64,000 nt of DNA from Enterococcus avium ATCC 14025 (GCF_000406965.1 NZ_KE136357.1:696317-760316), one strand, 5' to 3'. Shown: positions 15,928 to 26,357, numbered from the stretch's first letter. The notes: generated by a model not told the origin, from the sequence alone. Numbers and translations are program-made.

Positions 15928-18181
15928 CGACAACAATCAATATTTTAGGCGCCAGAAGCAACAACCTACAAAATGTTTCTGTTACTATCCCAAAAGGAAA
16001 AATCACAGTAGTTACAGGACTTTCTGGTTCAGGAAAATCATCTTTAGTTTTTGACACTTTAGCAGCTGAATCACAGCGATTGCTGAATGAGACTTACTCA
16101 AGCTATGTTCAGCAAATGCTCCCCACTATGTACGCCCTATCGTAGATAAAATTGAAAATCTCCCGATCTCGATCGTAATAGATCAGAAAAAAATTGGCGG
16201 AAATATCCGCTCAACTGTGGGGACCACTACTGATATTTATACTTCCCTGCGTTTACTTTATTCACGAATCGCTCAGCCTTTTATTGGTTATTCTATGATC
16301 TATTCTTTTAATCATCCAGCTGGCATGTGTCAAAGCTGTCAGGGAACGGGTGAAAGTTTAACCTTTGATTTGAATAAACTGATTGATTTTGATCGTTCCC
16401 TCGCTGAAGGCGCCATCTGCTTTCCTACTTTCCAACCAGGCGGCTGGCGCTTGACTCGGTATACCGAATCCGGTTATTTCGACAATCATAAAAAAATAAA
16501 AGACTTCTCTTCTGCTGAGTTGGAAAAGTTGCTTTACGATAAAGGCAGTAAACCGGCGAATGCGACCGATAAATTCCCTAAAACGGGCCTTTATACCGGA
16601 GTAATTAATCGTATTCAAAAGACCGTAATTGAAAAAGGCGCGAAACAATACCAAAAGGATATCGATCGAGTGACCACATCCGTAGTGTGTCCTGAGTGTC
16701 AAGGTACACGGGTGAACGCGCTTGTTCGTTCGGCGACAATCAACGATTTATCCATCGCTGATTGTGTTAACATGCCGATTCAAGATCTACTAGCTTTTTT
16801 AGACACTGTTCATGATAAGCAGGTTGCTACCATTTTAATTGATTTGAAGAACCGTCTGAAAACGATGATATCTGTTGGCTTAGACTATTTAACTCTTGGA
16901 AGAACCACCAGTACTCTTTCCGGAGGAGAATCCCAAAGGCTAAAAATGACGAAACATCTAAATAGTTCACTCGCCGATGTGTTGTATATTTTCGATGAAC
17001 CCAGTGTTGGTCTGCATCCTGAAGATATTATTGGAATTAGCAAGATTTTTTCACGTTTAAAAGAAAAAGGTAATACTGTCGTTTTGGTCGACCACGATCC
17101 AGATATTATCAAAATGGCTGATTTCATCATTGATTTAGGACCCGGTGCAGGTTCAAAGGGCGGCCAAATCACCTTTCAAGGAAGTTATACCAAATTTTTA
17201 AATACTGACACGTTAACCGCACAATCGTTAAATGAACCTCATCAGTTTAAACTGCACAAGAAAGACTATTCAGAGTTTTATAGTTTGGAAGATGTCAGTG
17301 CCTTCAACATCAAGAATCAATCAGTCCAGCTTCCTAAAGGAGCACTAACGGTGGTTTCTGGTTTAGCGGGTTCTGGAAAAAGTACGTTGATTCGAAAACT
17401 TTTTATGGAAAAATATCCAGAAGCAATTGCCTTCGATCAGACACCTATCCGTGGAAGCAATCGTTCGAATTTATTGACTTATCTTGGAATGTTTGATGTT
17501 ATCCGCCAAGAATATGCGAAATTTTCGGGAAAACCAGCTTCTCTATTTACTTTCAACGGCGCTGGCGCTTGCCCTGAATGTAAGGGCAAAGGCTATATCA
17601 ACTATGACTTAGCTTACATGGGGGATGTTCGGCAAGAATGCGAAAAATGTCACGGAACAAGATACAACGAGGAAGCATTGTCCTATAGTTGGAAAGGCTA
17701 CAATATTGACGAATTTTTTCAACTAACAGTCGCCGAAGCTAATGAACTAATTGCTATTCCTGAAATCAGAAACACGCTAGAGGTTCTAGTTGAAGCTAAT
17801 TTGGCCTATATTCCCTTGGGACAAAGTCTAGATACTTTATCAGGTGGAGAACGACAACGTTTAAAAATCGCAACGATGCTACTGCAAAAGGACTCGTTAG
17901 CTTCAACAATTTTTATCTTAGATGAACCTAGTACTGGACTGCATGAAAGTGATATTAAAAGTTTACTAAAGCTTTTAGACAAGTTAAAAGAATTTGGCAA
18001 AACCCTAATCGTTTTAGAACATAATTTATCGATGATTAGTCAGGCCGATTGGGTTATTGATATGGGTCCACGTGGTGGTATGAACGGTGGAGAAATTCTG
18101 TTTCAGGGCTATTTACCAGAGCTTTTAGAGTGTAAGAAATCTTATACCGCCAAACATTTGAAGAATTTTATTGATGAATAA
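15924..18181 (+). pseudogene. UvrA-like ABC ATPase, frameshifted near codon 67
   Basis: About 752 residues in two frames: 15924-16145 carries the first Walker A (GLSGSGKSS), then the frame is lost at the CCCC run 16121-16124. One extra C would give [12 protein letters not shown] and join it to the rest through 18181. The remainder holds two signature motifs (TLSGGESQRLKM, TLSGGERQRLKI), two Walker B regions and CxxC zinc modules (CQSCQGTG, CPECQGT, CPECKGKG, CEKCHGT). It is shorter than DNA-repair UvrA (about 940) and resembles the UvrA2/drug-resistance type. Pseudogene or sequencing error. Confidence 0.85.
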
Positions 18182-18182
18182 A

Positions 18183-18218
18183 GGAAGCGATGATTGAGAG
18201 CACTCAACCATCGCTTCC
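18183..18218. terminator. Bidirectional terminator
   Basis: GGAAGCGATG pairs with CATCGCTTCC, with an inner TTGAG/CTCAA stem; T-rich on both sides between convergent genes. Confidence 0.9.
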
Positions 18219-18219
18219 T

Positions 18220-19680
18220 TTATTTTTCTAGTGAATAGTAGGTTATTGAAATATTCTTAGTACCTTTGACTACTAATTCCTTCTGATTCTCTTCTGGATA
18301 GTAGTTCGCAGTTAGAACCCTCTCCCCATGATTGATAAATATTTCGCAGGTTGACTGGTCTACAAAAATGGAGAGTCTCATCGCTTCACTTGGAGCTACT
18401 AAACTTTCTCGGATTTCACCGAACGCGAGATTCAACGGATAGTGAGTGTTTCTGCGATCCAATTGAAGCTTCCCCTCTTCAGTATCATAGCTCAAAATCA
18501 GAGCATACATATCTGTTTTATCTGAAAATAAATGAATCTCTCCATGACTATTTTTAGGAATTATTAGCTGTAACTCATAACAATTATTAGTCGTCTTTCG
18601 TAACTGCTCTGTCGGTTCTAAAATAAAGGTTTCCTTTGTTTTTCTTAGTTGCTTCGTTTCAGCTATAGGATATTGATAGAGCTTTCCCTTTTTTAGCGTT
18701 AGCTCTTTGATCAAACTCAAACTGTGTGCCCAGCCCTCGTTAAAGGTTGGATAGTCCATTTCTGGTAATCCGATCCAGCCAACACTCAAGCAACGTCCAT
18801 CCGGCGCATTGAACGCTTGCGTCGCATATAAATCAAAACCTTCGTCTAGCAACTGTTGCTGGAGTGGATGTTCTAGTCGATTTTCTTCTATTATATAATC
18901 CTCAGCCAAAATATACGTATTTGGATAAACATTTTGATATTCTAATACACTCTTGTCCATGCCTTGTGGACAAAACAGCAGTGCCACCTTGCCATCAATA
19001 AAAAGCAGATTAGGACATTCTACCATAAAACCTAAATCTTGATTGAGCGCTAATGGGCCTCGGTATGTCCAATCAATTAAATTTTGACTACGGCAAATCA
19101 GAATGTTGCCTTTTTCGTCATTCGTTTGTCCACCAATCACCATCAGATACTCATCTTCGTATTGAATGATCTGAGGGTCGCGAAAATGCGCAGTGTAGCC
19201 AAGAGGAGGAGCTGAAATCAATGGCATTTCTAGCTTAGTGACCGTTCCATTGTTATTCATCCAAGCACCTAATTGGTAACTATGACGTTCCCAGGTCTCA
19301 TCTCTAACATTTCCGGTATAGGCTAAAAAAAGTTTTTCTTCTACCGGAATGGCACTTCCTGAATAAACACCATGAGAATCGTACACCGAATCCGGCTCTA
19401 ACGCCGGACCTTCTACTTCCCAATGAACCAAATCTTTTGAGGTGATATGAAACCAAGATTTTAACCCATGGATGGCACCGAAGGGAAACGATTGATAAAA
19501 CAAATGCCATTTCCCATTAGAATAACTAAATCCATTAGGGTCATTTAATAATCCTGTCTCTGGCTGAACATGATAGTTCAATCGCCATTTTGAAGCAGTG
19601 ATCTTCCTTTTTAAATCCTTGACATATTCCTCAGACCATTCTTGATATGGGCGATAACGTGCCGCTTGTGTCCATTTCAT
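18220..19680 (-). CDS. scrB: Sucrose-6-phosphate hydrolase / beta-fructofuranosidase (GH32)
   Basis: 486-residue cytoplasmic hydrolase that splits phosphorylated sucrose to glucose-6-phosphate and fructose. GH32 motifs are present: LLNDPNG with nucleophile Asp47, HFRDPQI as the transition-state stabiliser and MVECPNL with the acid/base Glu. C-terminal beta-sandwich domain ends IFINHGERVLTANYY. Start is ATG 19680 with AGGTG six bases before. Follows the EIIBCA gene directly and ends at a terminator, as the last gene of the operon. Confidence 0.9.
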   Translation of the reverse strand: MKWTQAARYRPYQEWSEEYVKDLKRKITASKWRLNYHVQPETGLLNDPNGFSYSNGKWHLFYQSFPFGAIHGLKSWFHITSKDLVHWEVEGPALEPDSVYDSHGVYSGSAIPVEEKLFLAYTGNVRDETWERHSYQLGAWMNNNGTVTKLEMPLISAPPLGYTAHFRDPQIIQYEDEYLMVIGGQTNDEKGNILICRSQNLIDWTYRGPLALNQDLGFMVECPNLLFIDGKVALLFCPQGMDKSVLEYQNVYPNTYILAEDYIIEENRLEHPLQQQLLDEGFDLYATQAFNAPDGRCLSVGWIGLPEMDYPTFNEGWAHSLSLIKELTLKKGKLYQYPIAETKQLRKTKETFILEPTEQLRKTTNNCYELQLIIPKNSHGEIHLFSDKTDMYALILSYDTEEGKLQLDRRNTHYPLNLAFGEIRESLVAPSEAMRLSIFVDQSTCEIFINHGERVLTANYYPEENQKELVVKGTKNISITYYSLEK

Positions 19681-19689
19681 CGTATTCAC

Positions 19690-21552
19690 CTATGATCCTA
19701 AAATTGGTAACACATAATCCTGATTGTATTCCAATCCTGAAATGGCTTCTTTTGAATCGGTGATAATCACCATCACAGTTGCATCTTTTCCTTTAACTTC
19801 GATCTGGTTTAGATCAATCGTTCCGATTACTTGTCCTTGTTGCAGTGTTTCTCCTTCTTTAATAGTCAATGTGAAGGGTTCGCCATTTAAATCAACCGTA
19901 TCGATTCCTAAATGAAGCAGCAATTCCATCCCATCATCGGCAACTATTCCGATCGCATGTTTTGTTGGTGCAATCATTTTTACTATACCCGATATAGGTG
20001 CCTTGATTGTTCCATCACTTGGTAAGACCGCAAAGCCTTCCCCCATCATTTTACTGGCGAAAACCTGATCATCCACTTCAGAAATTGGAATAATTTCACC
20101 TTCGATGGGTGAATAAACTTTCCCATTCGTCTTTTTAGCTTGTGCGTTTGAAGCAACAGCGTCCTTCTCTTTTTTAATAACAAATAAATTCGTTAACGCA
20201 AAGGCCAGAATAAAGGTACCGATGCCTACTAACACATATGTGATCACTTGGTAAGGCTCATAGATATACATCAGTGGTGATAATAGAACCGCTAATCCAT
20301 AGCTGTTGGCTTGAATTCCCAATAAAGATAACACCATGCCACCGACTGCGGAGCTTCCTAACATGACTAATATCGCTTTCATTCCTGTTCGCATCACCAC
20401 ACCGAACAGCGCAGGTTCACTAACACCCAGCATTTGAGTAACCGTGGCCGAAATCCCAGCCGTTTTCACAGAAGTATTACGCGTTCTTAAAGCAATTGCT
20501 AAACAAACCGCCGCATTGGCAAAACCATACATCGCACAAACCGTAATCAACGGATTGAAACCGGTTGTCGCTATTAAAGAGGTTTCTATCATGATAAACA
20601 TATGGTGCATCCCCGTCATGACGGCAATTGGATATAAGAAACCAATGATCAAACCGCCGATTCCTAATGGCAGATGCAGGAACATTTCAATTACTTTTAC
20701 CGCCTGTCCTTCAAAGGCATGAACGATTGGGCCTAGGACGAATAAAGCAACAAAGACAGAGATTAGGATTACTAGAAATGGCGTGAAAATCAAATCCATC
20801 GCATTGGGCATGTTTTTTCGTAATTTTTTCTCTAACGTGGCGCCAATCATTCCAGTGATCAAGGCAGTCAGGATCGAGCCTTGATAGCCAACTAACGGAA
20901 TTACACCGAAAGCCATAATTGGTTCAGCGGTTCCACCTGCAACTGCATAAGCATTGGGTAAAGCCGGAGAAACCAGCATCAATCCGATCAAAAAGCCAAT
21001 GATCGGTAATCCGCCTAATTTTTTAAACGCAGACCAGCAGATAAAAGCGGTTAAAAAGCCAAAAGCCGTATCGGTTAAAATCGTCACTGACGCACTCAAC
21101 CATTCGGGAATACTATTCGGCGTCAGTCCCATTACACGAAGAACGGTTTCATTGAAGAGTACGCCCTTTAGTCCTAAGAAGAGACCTGTCGCTCCCAGAA
21201 TTGGGATGATTGGAACAAAGATATCCGCAATATTCCGAACAGCTCGCTGCAACGGCGAAGCTTCGTCTTTTGCTATTTGATCTTTCGAAACTTCATTGAA
21301 AGAGTAAGTCTTTTGTAGCGCAGCATAAACCTTATTGACAATCCCTGTACCTAAAATAATTTGATATTGTCCCGCATTATAGAAAACACCTTTGACCTCT
21401 TCCACCTGCTCTACTTGACTGTCATCGATTGCTTTACGGTCTTTTACTTGCAGGCGCAAGCGGGTCGCGCAGTGTGTAGCAGAGACGATATTATCCTCTC
21501 CTACAACTGCGACAAGTTTTTCAGCTATTTCTTGATAATTTGTTTTAGTCAT
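19690..21552 (-). CDS. PTS beta-glucoside/sucrose-type EIIBCA
   Basis: 620-residue membrane permease with three fused domains: IIB at the N-terminus (SATHCATRLRL, Cys28), about ten membrane segments of IIC (GTAEPIMAFGVIPLVG, GMHHMFIMIETS), then a glucose-type IIA at the C-terminus (LLLHLGIDTVDLNG). The start at 21552 overlaps the end of the GH13 gene by 8 bases and is preceded by AAAGGGTGG. Neighbouring ScrB points to sucrose; the GH13 enzyme suggests an alpha-glucoside or sucrose isomer may also enter. Confidence 0.9.
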   Translation of the reverse strand: MTKTNYQEIAEKLVAVVGEDNIVSATHCATRLRLQVKDRKAIDDSQVEQVEEVKGVFYNAGQYQIILGTGIVNKVYAALQKTYSFNEVSKDQIAKDEASPLQRAVRNIADIFVPIIPILGATGLFLGLKGVLFNETVLRVMGLTPNSIPEWLSASVTILTDTAFGFLTAFICWSAFKKLGGLPIIGFLIGLMLVSPALPNAYAVAGGTAEPIMAFGVIPLVGYQGSILTALITGMIGATLEKKLRKNMPNAMDLIFTPFLVILISVFVALFVLGPIVHAFEGQAVKVIEMFLHLPLGIGGLIIGFLYPIAVMTGMHHMFIMIETSLIATTGFNPLITVCAMYGFANAAVCLAIALRTRNTSVKTAGISATVTQMLGVSEPALFGVVMRTGMKAILVMLGSSAVGGMVLSLLGIQANSYGLAVLLSPLMYIYEPYQVITYVLVGIGTFILAFALTNLFVIKKEKDAVASNAQAKKTNGKVYSPIEGEIIPISEVDDQVFASKMMGEGFAVLPSDGTIKAPISGIVKMIAPTKHAIGIVADDGMELLLHLGIDTVDLNGEPFTLTIKEGETLQQGQVIGTIDLNQIEVKGKDATVMVIITDSKEAISGLEYNQDYVLPILGS

Positions 21553-23260
21553 GATTGCCACCCTTTCTGATTACAACGGCTTGATAAGGTTTTAAAATTT
21601 TTGCATGATTCTGTTCTGTCAATTCTGGATAATTGTTTAATAAAACTTCACCAACGGCTTCAATTATTTGTTCTTGATTGCTTAGATTGACAAAAATTTG
21701 AAGCGTCTTTTCTCCTGATCGCTCGTAACCAATAACGGCATCGGCGGTTTCCAGTGGCGTAAATTGGCCATAGATCAATGCATTACGATAGACTGAACGG
21801 TTTCGCAATTGAATCATTTGTTGATAATAGGAGTAGATTGACTCTGGTCGTTGTACCTGGTCCGCTGCGTTCACTTCGATCTGATCCCCTGTCAGCTTCA
21901 ACCAAGTTTTGTTCGATTTACTAAAACCAGCATTTTCTGAAGCGTCCCATTGAAACGGCGTACGCGTATTATCTCTAGAACGATGATTTACAAAATTCAT
22001 GGCCTCCTCTTCGGAAAAGCCTTCCATAATCGAACGATGATAATTATCAATACTAGAGACATCATTGAAGTCTTCAATTGATTCTCGTTGAAAATTCTTC
22101 ATCCCGATTTCCTGCCCCTGATAGATAAACGGGGTTCCTCGTAAAAAGAAGAAAAGAGTCCCTAATGCTTTCGCCCCAATCTCATTTTGATACGTTTCAT
22201 CGGTAATGTATTTTGATAATGAACGGGGCTGGTCATGATTTTCTAAAAAGTTCGCGCCCCATCCGCTATTTTGAATCGCTGTTTGACTTTTGAACAATAA
22301 TTCCTTCAAATCCTGCGGCTCCCAATTTGTGCGACGGAACCATTCGCTGCCATTTTCTACATCAATGTCGGCATAATGGAAATCAAAGATCATATTGAAG
22401 TAGCCATCTTCACCAATATATTGATCGTATTGGTCATAAGGCACACCGGGAGCTTCCCCAACACTGACGCATTCATACTTTTGGAAAGTCTCGCGGTTCA
22501 ATTCCGCTAAGAACGTTTCAATTCCGGGACGATTTCGTGTTTTGTGCTTCACACTGCTTAAGCCATCGTTGCCGTCAATCGGCGCATTTCCGTAATCCTG
22601 ATCCTTCTTAATGAACGTGATCGAATCAATTCGAAAACCGGCAATCCCCTTTTCCAACCACCAGTTGATCATTTCGTAGATTTCTTGTCTCAGCTCTGGA
22701 TTTTCCCAGTTCAGATCCGGCTGCTTCTTATCAAAGGTGTGGAAATAGTACATATTCTCCTCGTTTTGCACAGGCTCCCAGACGCTGCCACCGAAGATCG
22801 AGCGCCAGTTGTTTGGCGGATTTCCCGCTTCACCTGATTTGAAAATATAGTAATCACGATAAGGACTGTTGGAATCCGTTAAAGCTGTCTGGAACCATGC
22901 ATGTTCATCTGAAGAATGATTCACAACTAGATCAAGAATTAACTTGATGCCTTTTATTTTTGCGGCTTCGATTAATTCCGTTAGATCCTCCATCGTACCA
23001 AATTCTACCTGTATACCTTTATAATCAGCTATATCGTAGCCATTATCAACCATTGGCGAAGTAAAAATCGGACAAATCCACAGCATGGTCACCCCAAGGT
23101 TCGATAAATAGTCTAGCTTCTGCGTAATTCCTTTGATATCACCAATCCCATCGCCGTCACTATCGTAAAAACTTTTCGGGTAAATCTGATAGACCACTTC
23201 TTCTTTCCAAAAGCTTTGTTCTTCGGATAATATCTTTTCTTTGTTCAAAACGGTTTCCAT
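21545..23260 (-). CDS. GH13 alpha-glucosidase (oligo-1,6-glucosidase-like)
   Basis: 571 residues of the GH13 family: barrel start VVYQIYPKSFYDSDGDGIGD, region I DLVVNHSSD, region II GFRIDSITF with the nucleophile Asp, region III VGEAPG with the acid Glu, region IV FLENHDQPR. This is the pattern of bacterial alpha-1,6-glucosidase, trehalose-6-phosphate hydrolase and sucrose isomerase relatives; the exact linkage cannot be read. ATG 23260 follows AAAGGAGC. First gene of the operon, just downstream of a perfect LacI operator. Confidence 0.85.
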   Translation of the reverse strand: METVLNKEKILSEEQSFWKEEVVYQIYPKSFYDSDGDGIGDIKGITQKLDYLSNLGVTMLWICPIFTSPMVDNGYDIADYKGIQVEFGTMEDLTELIEAAKIKGIKLILDLVVNHSSDEHAWFQTALTDSNSPYRDYYIFKSGEAGNPPNNWRSIFGGSVWEPVQNEENMYYFHTFDKKQPDLNWENPELRQEIYEMINWWLEKGIAGFRIDSITFIKKDQDYGNAPIDGNDGLSSVKHKTRNRPGIETFLAELNRETFQKYECVSVGEAPGVPYDQYDQYIGEDGYFNMIFDFHYADIDVENGSEWFRRTNWEPQDLKELLFKSQTAIQNSGWGANFLENHDQPRSLSKYITDETYQNEIGAKALGTLFFFLRGTPFIYQGQEIGMKNFQRESIEDFNDVSSIDNYHRSIMEGFSEEEAMNFVNHRSRDNTRTPFQWDASENAGFSKSNKTWLKLTGDQIEVNAADQVQRPESIYSYYQQMIQLRNRSVYRNALIYGQFTPLETADAVIGYERSGEKTLQIFVNLSNQEQIIEAVGEVLLNNYPELTEQNHAKILKPYQAVVIRKGGNHD

Positions 23261-23278
23261 CTTACGTTGCTCCTTTTG

Positions 23279-23292
23279 TGGTATCGATACCA
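23279..23292. promoter_or_regulatory. LacI-family operator upstream of the GH13 gene
   Basis: TGGTATCGATACCA is a perfect 14-base palindrome of the LacI/GalR type, 19 bases before the GH13 start. Confidence 0.75.
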
Positions 23293-23315
23293 TATTTATT
23301 TTAAGAAAAACCTGC

Positions 23316-24314
23316 TTATGCAGATTTTCGTTCGATTAATTTTAATACTAATTCAGATGTATCCACTCGATAATCTTTTTCTTCCATTCGAGCAATCAAC
23401 CAATTCGTTGCTTCACGCCCCAAAGCCTCAATCGGCTGTGCGATGGTTGTCAAAGGTACCGCCAGCATCCCAGTGAATGGTTGATTATCAAAACCCATGA
23501 TTGCCAAATCCTCTGGTACCTGTTTTCCCTGTTCCAAATACCGCTGCAAAATACCGCTGGCTACTTCATCACTACTGGTGAATACCGCATTAGGACGGTT
23601 TTCCTCAGGCAAAGCCAACAGCTTATCCGCCACCTGCTTACCATCTTCAATCGTGTGCACTTGCTTAAAAATCCAGTCAATTTTCATCGGTAGTTGGTGC
23701 TCATTTAAAGCCCGTTCAAATCCTTCAGTCCGAGAATTCCCATGTCCCCCGCGGGTTAATGTACCTCCCGTACAATAAGCGATTTTTTTATAGCCTTTAT
23801 TAATCAAATACTCAGTCGCTTCAAAACTCGCTGCTTCTTGGTTCGTGAATACCTGAGGCAAATCAGATCCTGGTATCTCCTCATTACATAAAACAATCGG
23901 ACCATATTCGCGATACGCTTCAATATTTTTTGGATCGCCTTCGATCGAGCACATAATCAAACCAGCGATCACTTGCTGTTTCAGCATTTCCAGCATATTT
24001 GTTTCAGCTTTCTTATCATCATAGGTCTGCATAACCAGAACGTTATACCCGTGTGATCGCGCACTCTTTTCGATCGAATCAACCAAGTGTGAAAAGAACG
24101 GGTTAGCAATCCGTGACACAAGGATACCAATCATTGTCCCTTTTTTTGATCTCAGTTGAGTCGCTACTGAACTAGGAGTATAATCCAATTCCGCCATCGC
24201 TGCTTGAATTCGTTTGCGTTTGTCTTCAGAAATGTAGGGATGATGATTCAAGTATCGAGAAACTGTTGACACAGATAACCCTGCTTTTTTTGCGACATCC
24301 TTAATAGTTGCCAA
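23316..24314 (-). CDS. LacI/GalR-family repressor
   Basis: 332 residues: N-terminal HTH and hinge helix (TIKDVAKKAGLSVSTVSRYL), then a periplasmic-binding-like sugar domain (MGFDNQPFTGM, LTTIAQPIEALG). The TTG at 24314 directly before ATIKDV fits GGCGGTGAG spacing and family start; longer in-frame forms run back through the operator and promoter. It lies upstream of the GH13-EIIBCA-ScrB genes in the same orientation and has a related operator before its own start, so it likely represses itself and the operon. Confidence 0.87.
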   Translation of the reverse strand: MATIKDVAKKAGLSVSTVSRYLNHHPYISEDKRKRIQAAMAELDYTPSSVATQLRSKKGTMIGILVSRIANPFFSHLVDSIEKSARSHGYNVLVMQTYDDKKAETNMLEMLKQQVIAGLIMCSIEGDPKNIEAYREYGPIVLCNEEIPGSDLPQVFTNQEAASFEATEYLINKGYKKIAYCTGGTLTRGGHGNSRTEGFERALNEHQLPMKIDWIFKQVHTIEDGKQVADKLLALPEENRPNAVFTSSDEVASGILQRYLEQGKQVPEDLAIMGFDNQPFTGMLAVPLTTIAQPIEALGREATNWLIARMEEKDYRVDTSELVLKLIERKSA

Positions 24315-24329
24315 TAACTCACCGCCTTG

Positions 24330-24343
24330 TGGTATCGATTTCA
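24330..24343. promoter_or_regulatory. Second LacI-type operator (autoregulation)
   Basis: TGGTATCGATTTCA matches the perfect palindrome at 23279 in 12 of 14 positions and lies just before the repressor's ribosome binding site. Confidence 0.6.
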
Positions 24344-24428
24344 TAATTATCATACGATGAATATTTTTGATTGTCAATAGGATTTATTAAAGAAATAATT
24401 TTATCAACCTTAGAACGATCCGTTTAAA

Positions 24429-24460
24429 AAGAACCGTTGAATATTTAATCAACGGTTCTT
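24429..24460 (-). terminator. Terminator of the aldolase/kinase operon
   Basis: AAGAACCGTTGA pairs with TCAACGGTTCTT; the stem overlaps the last codons of the kinase-like gene and is followed by TTTTT on the minus strand. Confidence 0.85.
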
Positions 24461-25066
24461 CGCGATTCGCTCAGTTAGTTCTTTCAAAAATGGTTCATAG
24501 TCAACTTTTGAAAAATCAGTCACATCAAACTCGATCAAGCTGCCTAATTGAAAATTGTTATAGTCTCGGGTTTTAATGATTTCATAGAAAGCTTCTTTTG
24601 TAATCAAATTATCTGCCTTGCTTCGATCCGCCAACTGGTCACCAAAATGATAATGCGTCATAATGTGACTCAAATGACGATCAGGCTCAATATCACGAAG
24701 CTTTCTGCGTTCCCATAATACATCAAAATCAGCAACCAATCGGATAGTGATTGGTTCATAGTTGTATTGATTGGCTAAAGCACTCAGCTGATCCTTTTGC
24801 TTCTCGCTAAAGGGATATTCGGAAACAACGATCCGTTTCCCAGCACCCATATACAAGGCCAAAGCACTGTAATAAAATGCCCAAACCTTTTTTTCTAGTT
24901 CCTTCTTCTCATCCAGATTATCAAAACCGATTTGATCCGCGAAAATTTCTTTTCCTTCATCTGGTGTGATCAGAAAAAAATCTCCTAGTGCATGCCGCAT
25001 TTCATTAATTAAATAAGATTTTCCAGTTGCTGGACTTCCTGCGATCAAAATCAAATACTTCTTCAT
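24449..25066 (-). CDS. P-loop kinase-like ATPase
   Basis: 205 residues with Walker A AGSPATGKS at about 9-17, and basic segments WERRKLRDIEPDR typical of small P-loop kinases. No zeta-toxin or shikimate kinase signature I can name. ATG 25066 lies one base after the aldolase stop codon, so translation is coupled. Last gene of a PTS operon; a sugar or sugar-acid kinase role is possible but is inference from position only. Confidence 0.65.
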   Translation of the reverse strand: MKKYLILIAGSPATGKSYLINEMRHALGDFFLITPDEGKEIFADQIGFDNLDEKKELEKKVWAFYYSALALYMGAGKRIVVSEYPFSEKQKDQLSALANQYNYEPITIRLVADFDVLWERRKLRDIEPDRHLSHIMTHYHFGDQLADRSKADNLITKEAFYEIIKTRDYNNFQLGSLIEFDVTDFSKVDYEPFLKELTERIAKNR

Positions 25067-25067
25067 G

Positions 25068-25934
25068 TTATTTTTGCATCGCCAAGGGACTATCAACGTT
25101 CATGAATAGTCCGATTTTATGCTTAACGATTTCTTTGACCGCTTGATTTGCAGGAATGACGTTATGGCGCAGTGATTTGTTTACTTCGGTTTCGCCAAAG
25201 GACTCTTTTGCGACTTTTGTCCAATTAACTAGCAATTCGGTTCCTACATTGAATTTTCGGATTCCGTTATTGATTAATTCTGGATAATCTTCCTCTTTTA
25301 CACCTGTACCGCCATGAATCACCAACGGAATATCAACTACTGCATGGATCTCTTTTAACAATGGAATATTGACCTCTGTTTTAGATTTAAATTGTCCATG
25401 ATTGGTACCGATAGCAATTGCAAGGGCGTCGATGTCTGTTTGCTTAACAAATTCCACCGCATCTGCTGGTTTCGTATAGACCTTGTCATTTTCAGCTACA
25501 GAGATTCCTTCCTCTGTTCCGCCGATGGTCCCTAACTCGCCTTCAACAGAAACGCCATTAGCATGAGCGTACTCCACAACTGCTTTTGTTTTGGCGATGT
25601 TTTCTTTAAATGGTAGATGTGAGCCATCGTACATGACACTTGAGTATCCTGCATCGATCGCTGCCTTGATCTCGTTGAAATCTCTGGCATGATCCAAGTG
25701 CAAAGCAACATCCACCATTTCAGTATTGGCAATTTCTTTTACTACTGCCACCATCACATCGTAACCAATATATTTTGCTGTATCAATGCTGGTTTGAATG
25801 ATAATAGGTGAACCCATCTCCTTCGCTGCGCGGATCATTTCCGGCAGCATTTCCAAGTTATGGGTATTAAATGCCCCAATGGTCATATTTAAATCTTCTG
25901 CAATCTGTGTAACTTCTTTTAGTGTTTTGTACAT
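25068..25934 (-). CDS. Class II ketose-bisphosphate aldolase (GatY/KbaY/FbaA family)
   Basis: 288-residue zinc aldolase: HLDHARD near residue 80 (zinc ligand His), SVEGELGTIGGTEEG, GTNHGQFKSK and the phosphate-binding IHGGTGVKEEDY. It cleaves a ketose 1-phosphate or 1,6-bisphosphate to dihydroxyacetone phosphate plus an aldehyde. It sits in the operon with a GAT-type EIIC and a IIB, so it probably processes the sugar imported by that PTS, and it could also supply the aldolase step missing from the gat operon at the left end. Confidence 0.85.
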   Translation of the reverse strand: MYKTLKEVTQIAEDLNMTIGAFNTHNLEMLPEMIRAAKEMGSPIIIQTSIDTAKYIGYDVMVAVVKEIANTEMVDVALHLDHARDFNEIKAAIDAGYSSVMYDGSHLPFKENIAKTKAVVEYAHANGVSVEGELGTIGGTEEGISVAENDKVYTKPADAVEFVKQTDIDALAIAIGTNHGQFKSKTEVNIPLLKEIHAVVDIPLVIHGGTGVKEEDYPELINNGIRKFNVGTELLVNWTKVAKESFGETEVNKSLRHNVIPANQAVKEIVKHKIGLFMNVDSPLAMQK

Positions 25935-25964
25935 TTATCGAATACCTTCTTTTCTTTTGATTGA

Positions 25965-26357
25965 TTAGCCGCTAATCGTGACTTTTTTAGCAATTTGACG
26001 CATTTCATCCATCTTATTCATGTATTTATCGATGCCCGCATCATCCCCATTTCGCGCGGCTTCCGCCCGTTTTGCGTTATAAAGACTCATTAATTTTTTA
26101 TACCCGTCACCAATGGACAGCTTATAGTCTAAACTTTTTTCTAAACTTTCGATGGCTGAATCCACCTCTTCTAATTTGGCATAATTCAAGCCAAGTTTTT
26201 CATATAGTTTAGCTAAATCATCTGTTTGTTTTGCTTCTGCGATTTTTGCCATTAATTGCTGGTTTTCCTCGGTTATACTGTCCATTTCTTGAAGTGAAAG
26301 CTCAATCTTTTGTTCCGTCTTTTCAAGTTTGTCTTTTTTCTTAAAGAAACTAAACAT
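25965..26357 (-). CDS. Small TPR-like protein in a PTS operon
   Basis: 130 residues, highly charged N-terminus (FSFFKKKDKLEKTEQK), an early coiled coil, then a tetratricopeptide-like pair (LAKLYEKLGLNYAKLEEVDS, AIESLEKSLDYK). No signal peptide. It lies between the EIIC and aldolase genes. I know of small helical proteins in similar operons but no defined function; a scaffold or regulator is a guess. Confidence 0.6.
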   Translation of the reverse strand: MFSFFKKKDKLEKTEQKIELSLQEMDSITEENQQLMAKIAEAKQTDDLAKLYEKLGLNYAKLEEVDSAIESLEKSLDYKLSIGDGYKKLMSLYNAKRAEAARNGDDAGIDKYMNKMDEMRQIAKKVTISG

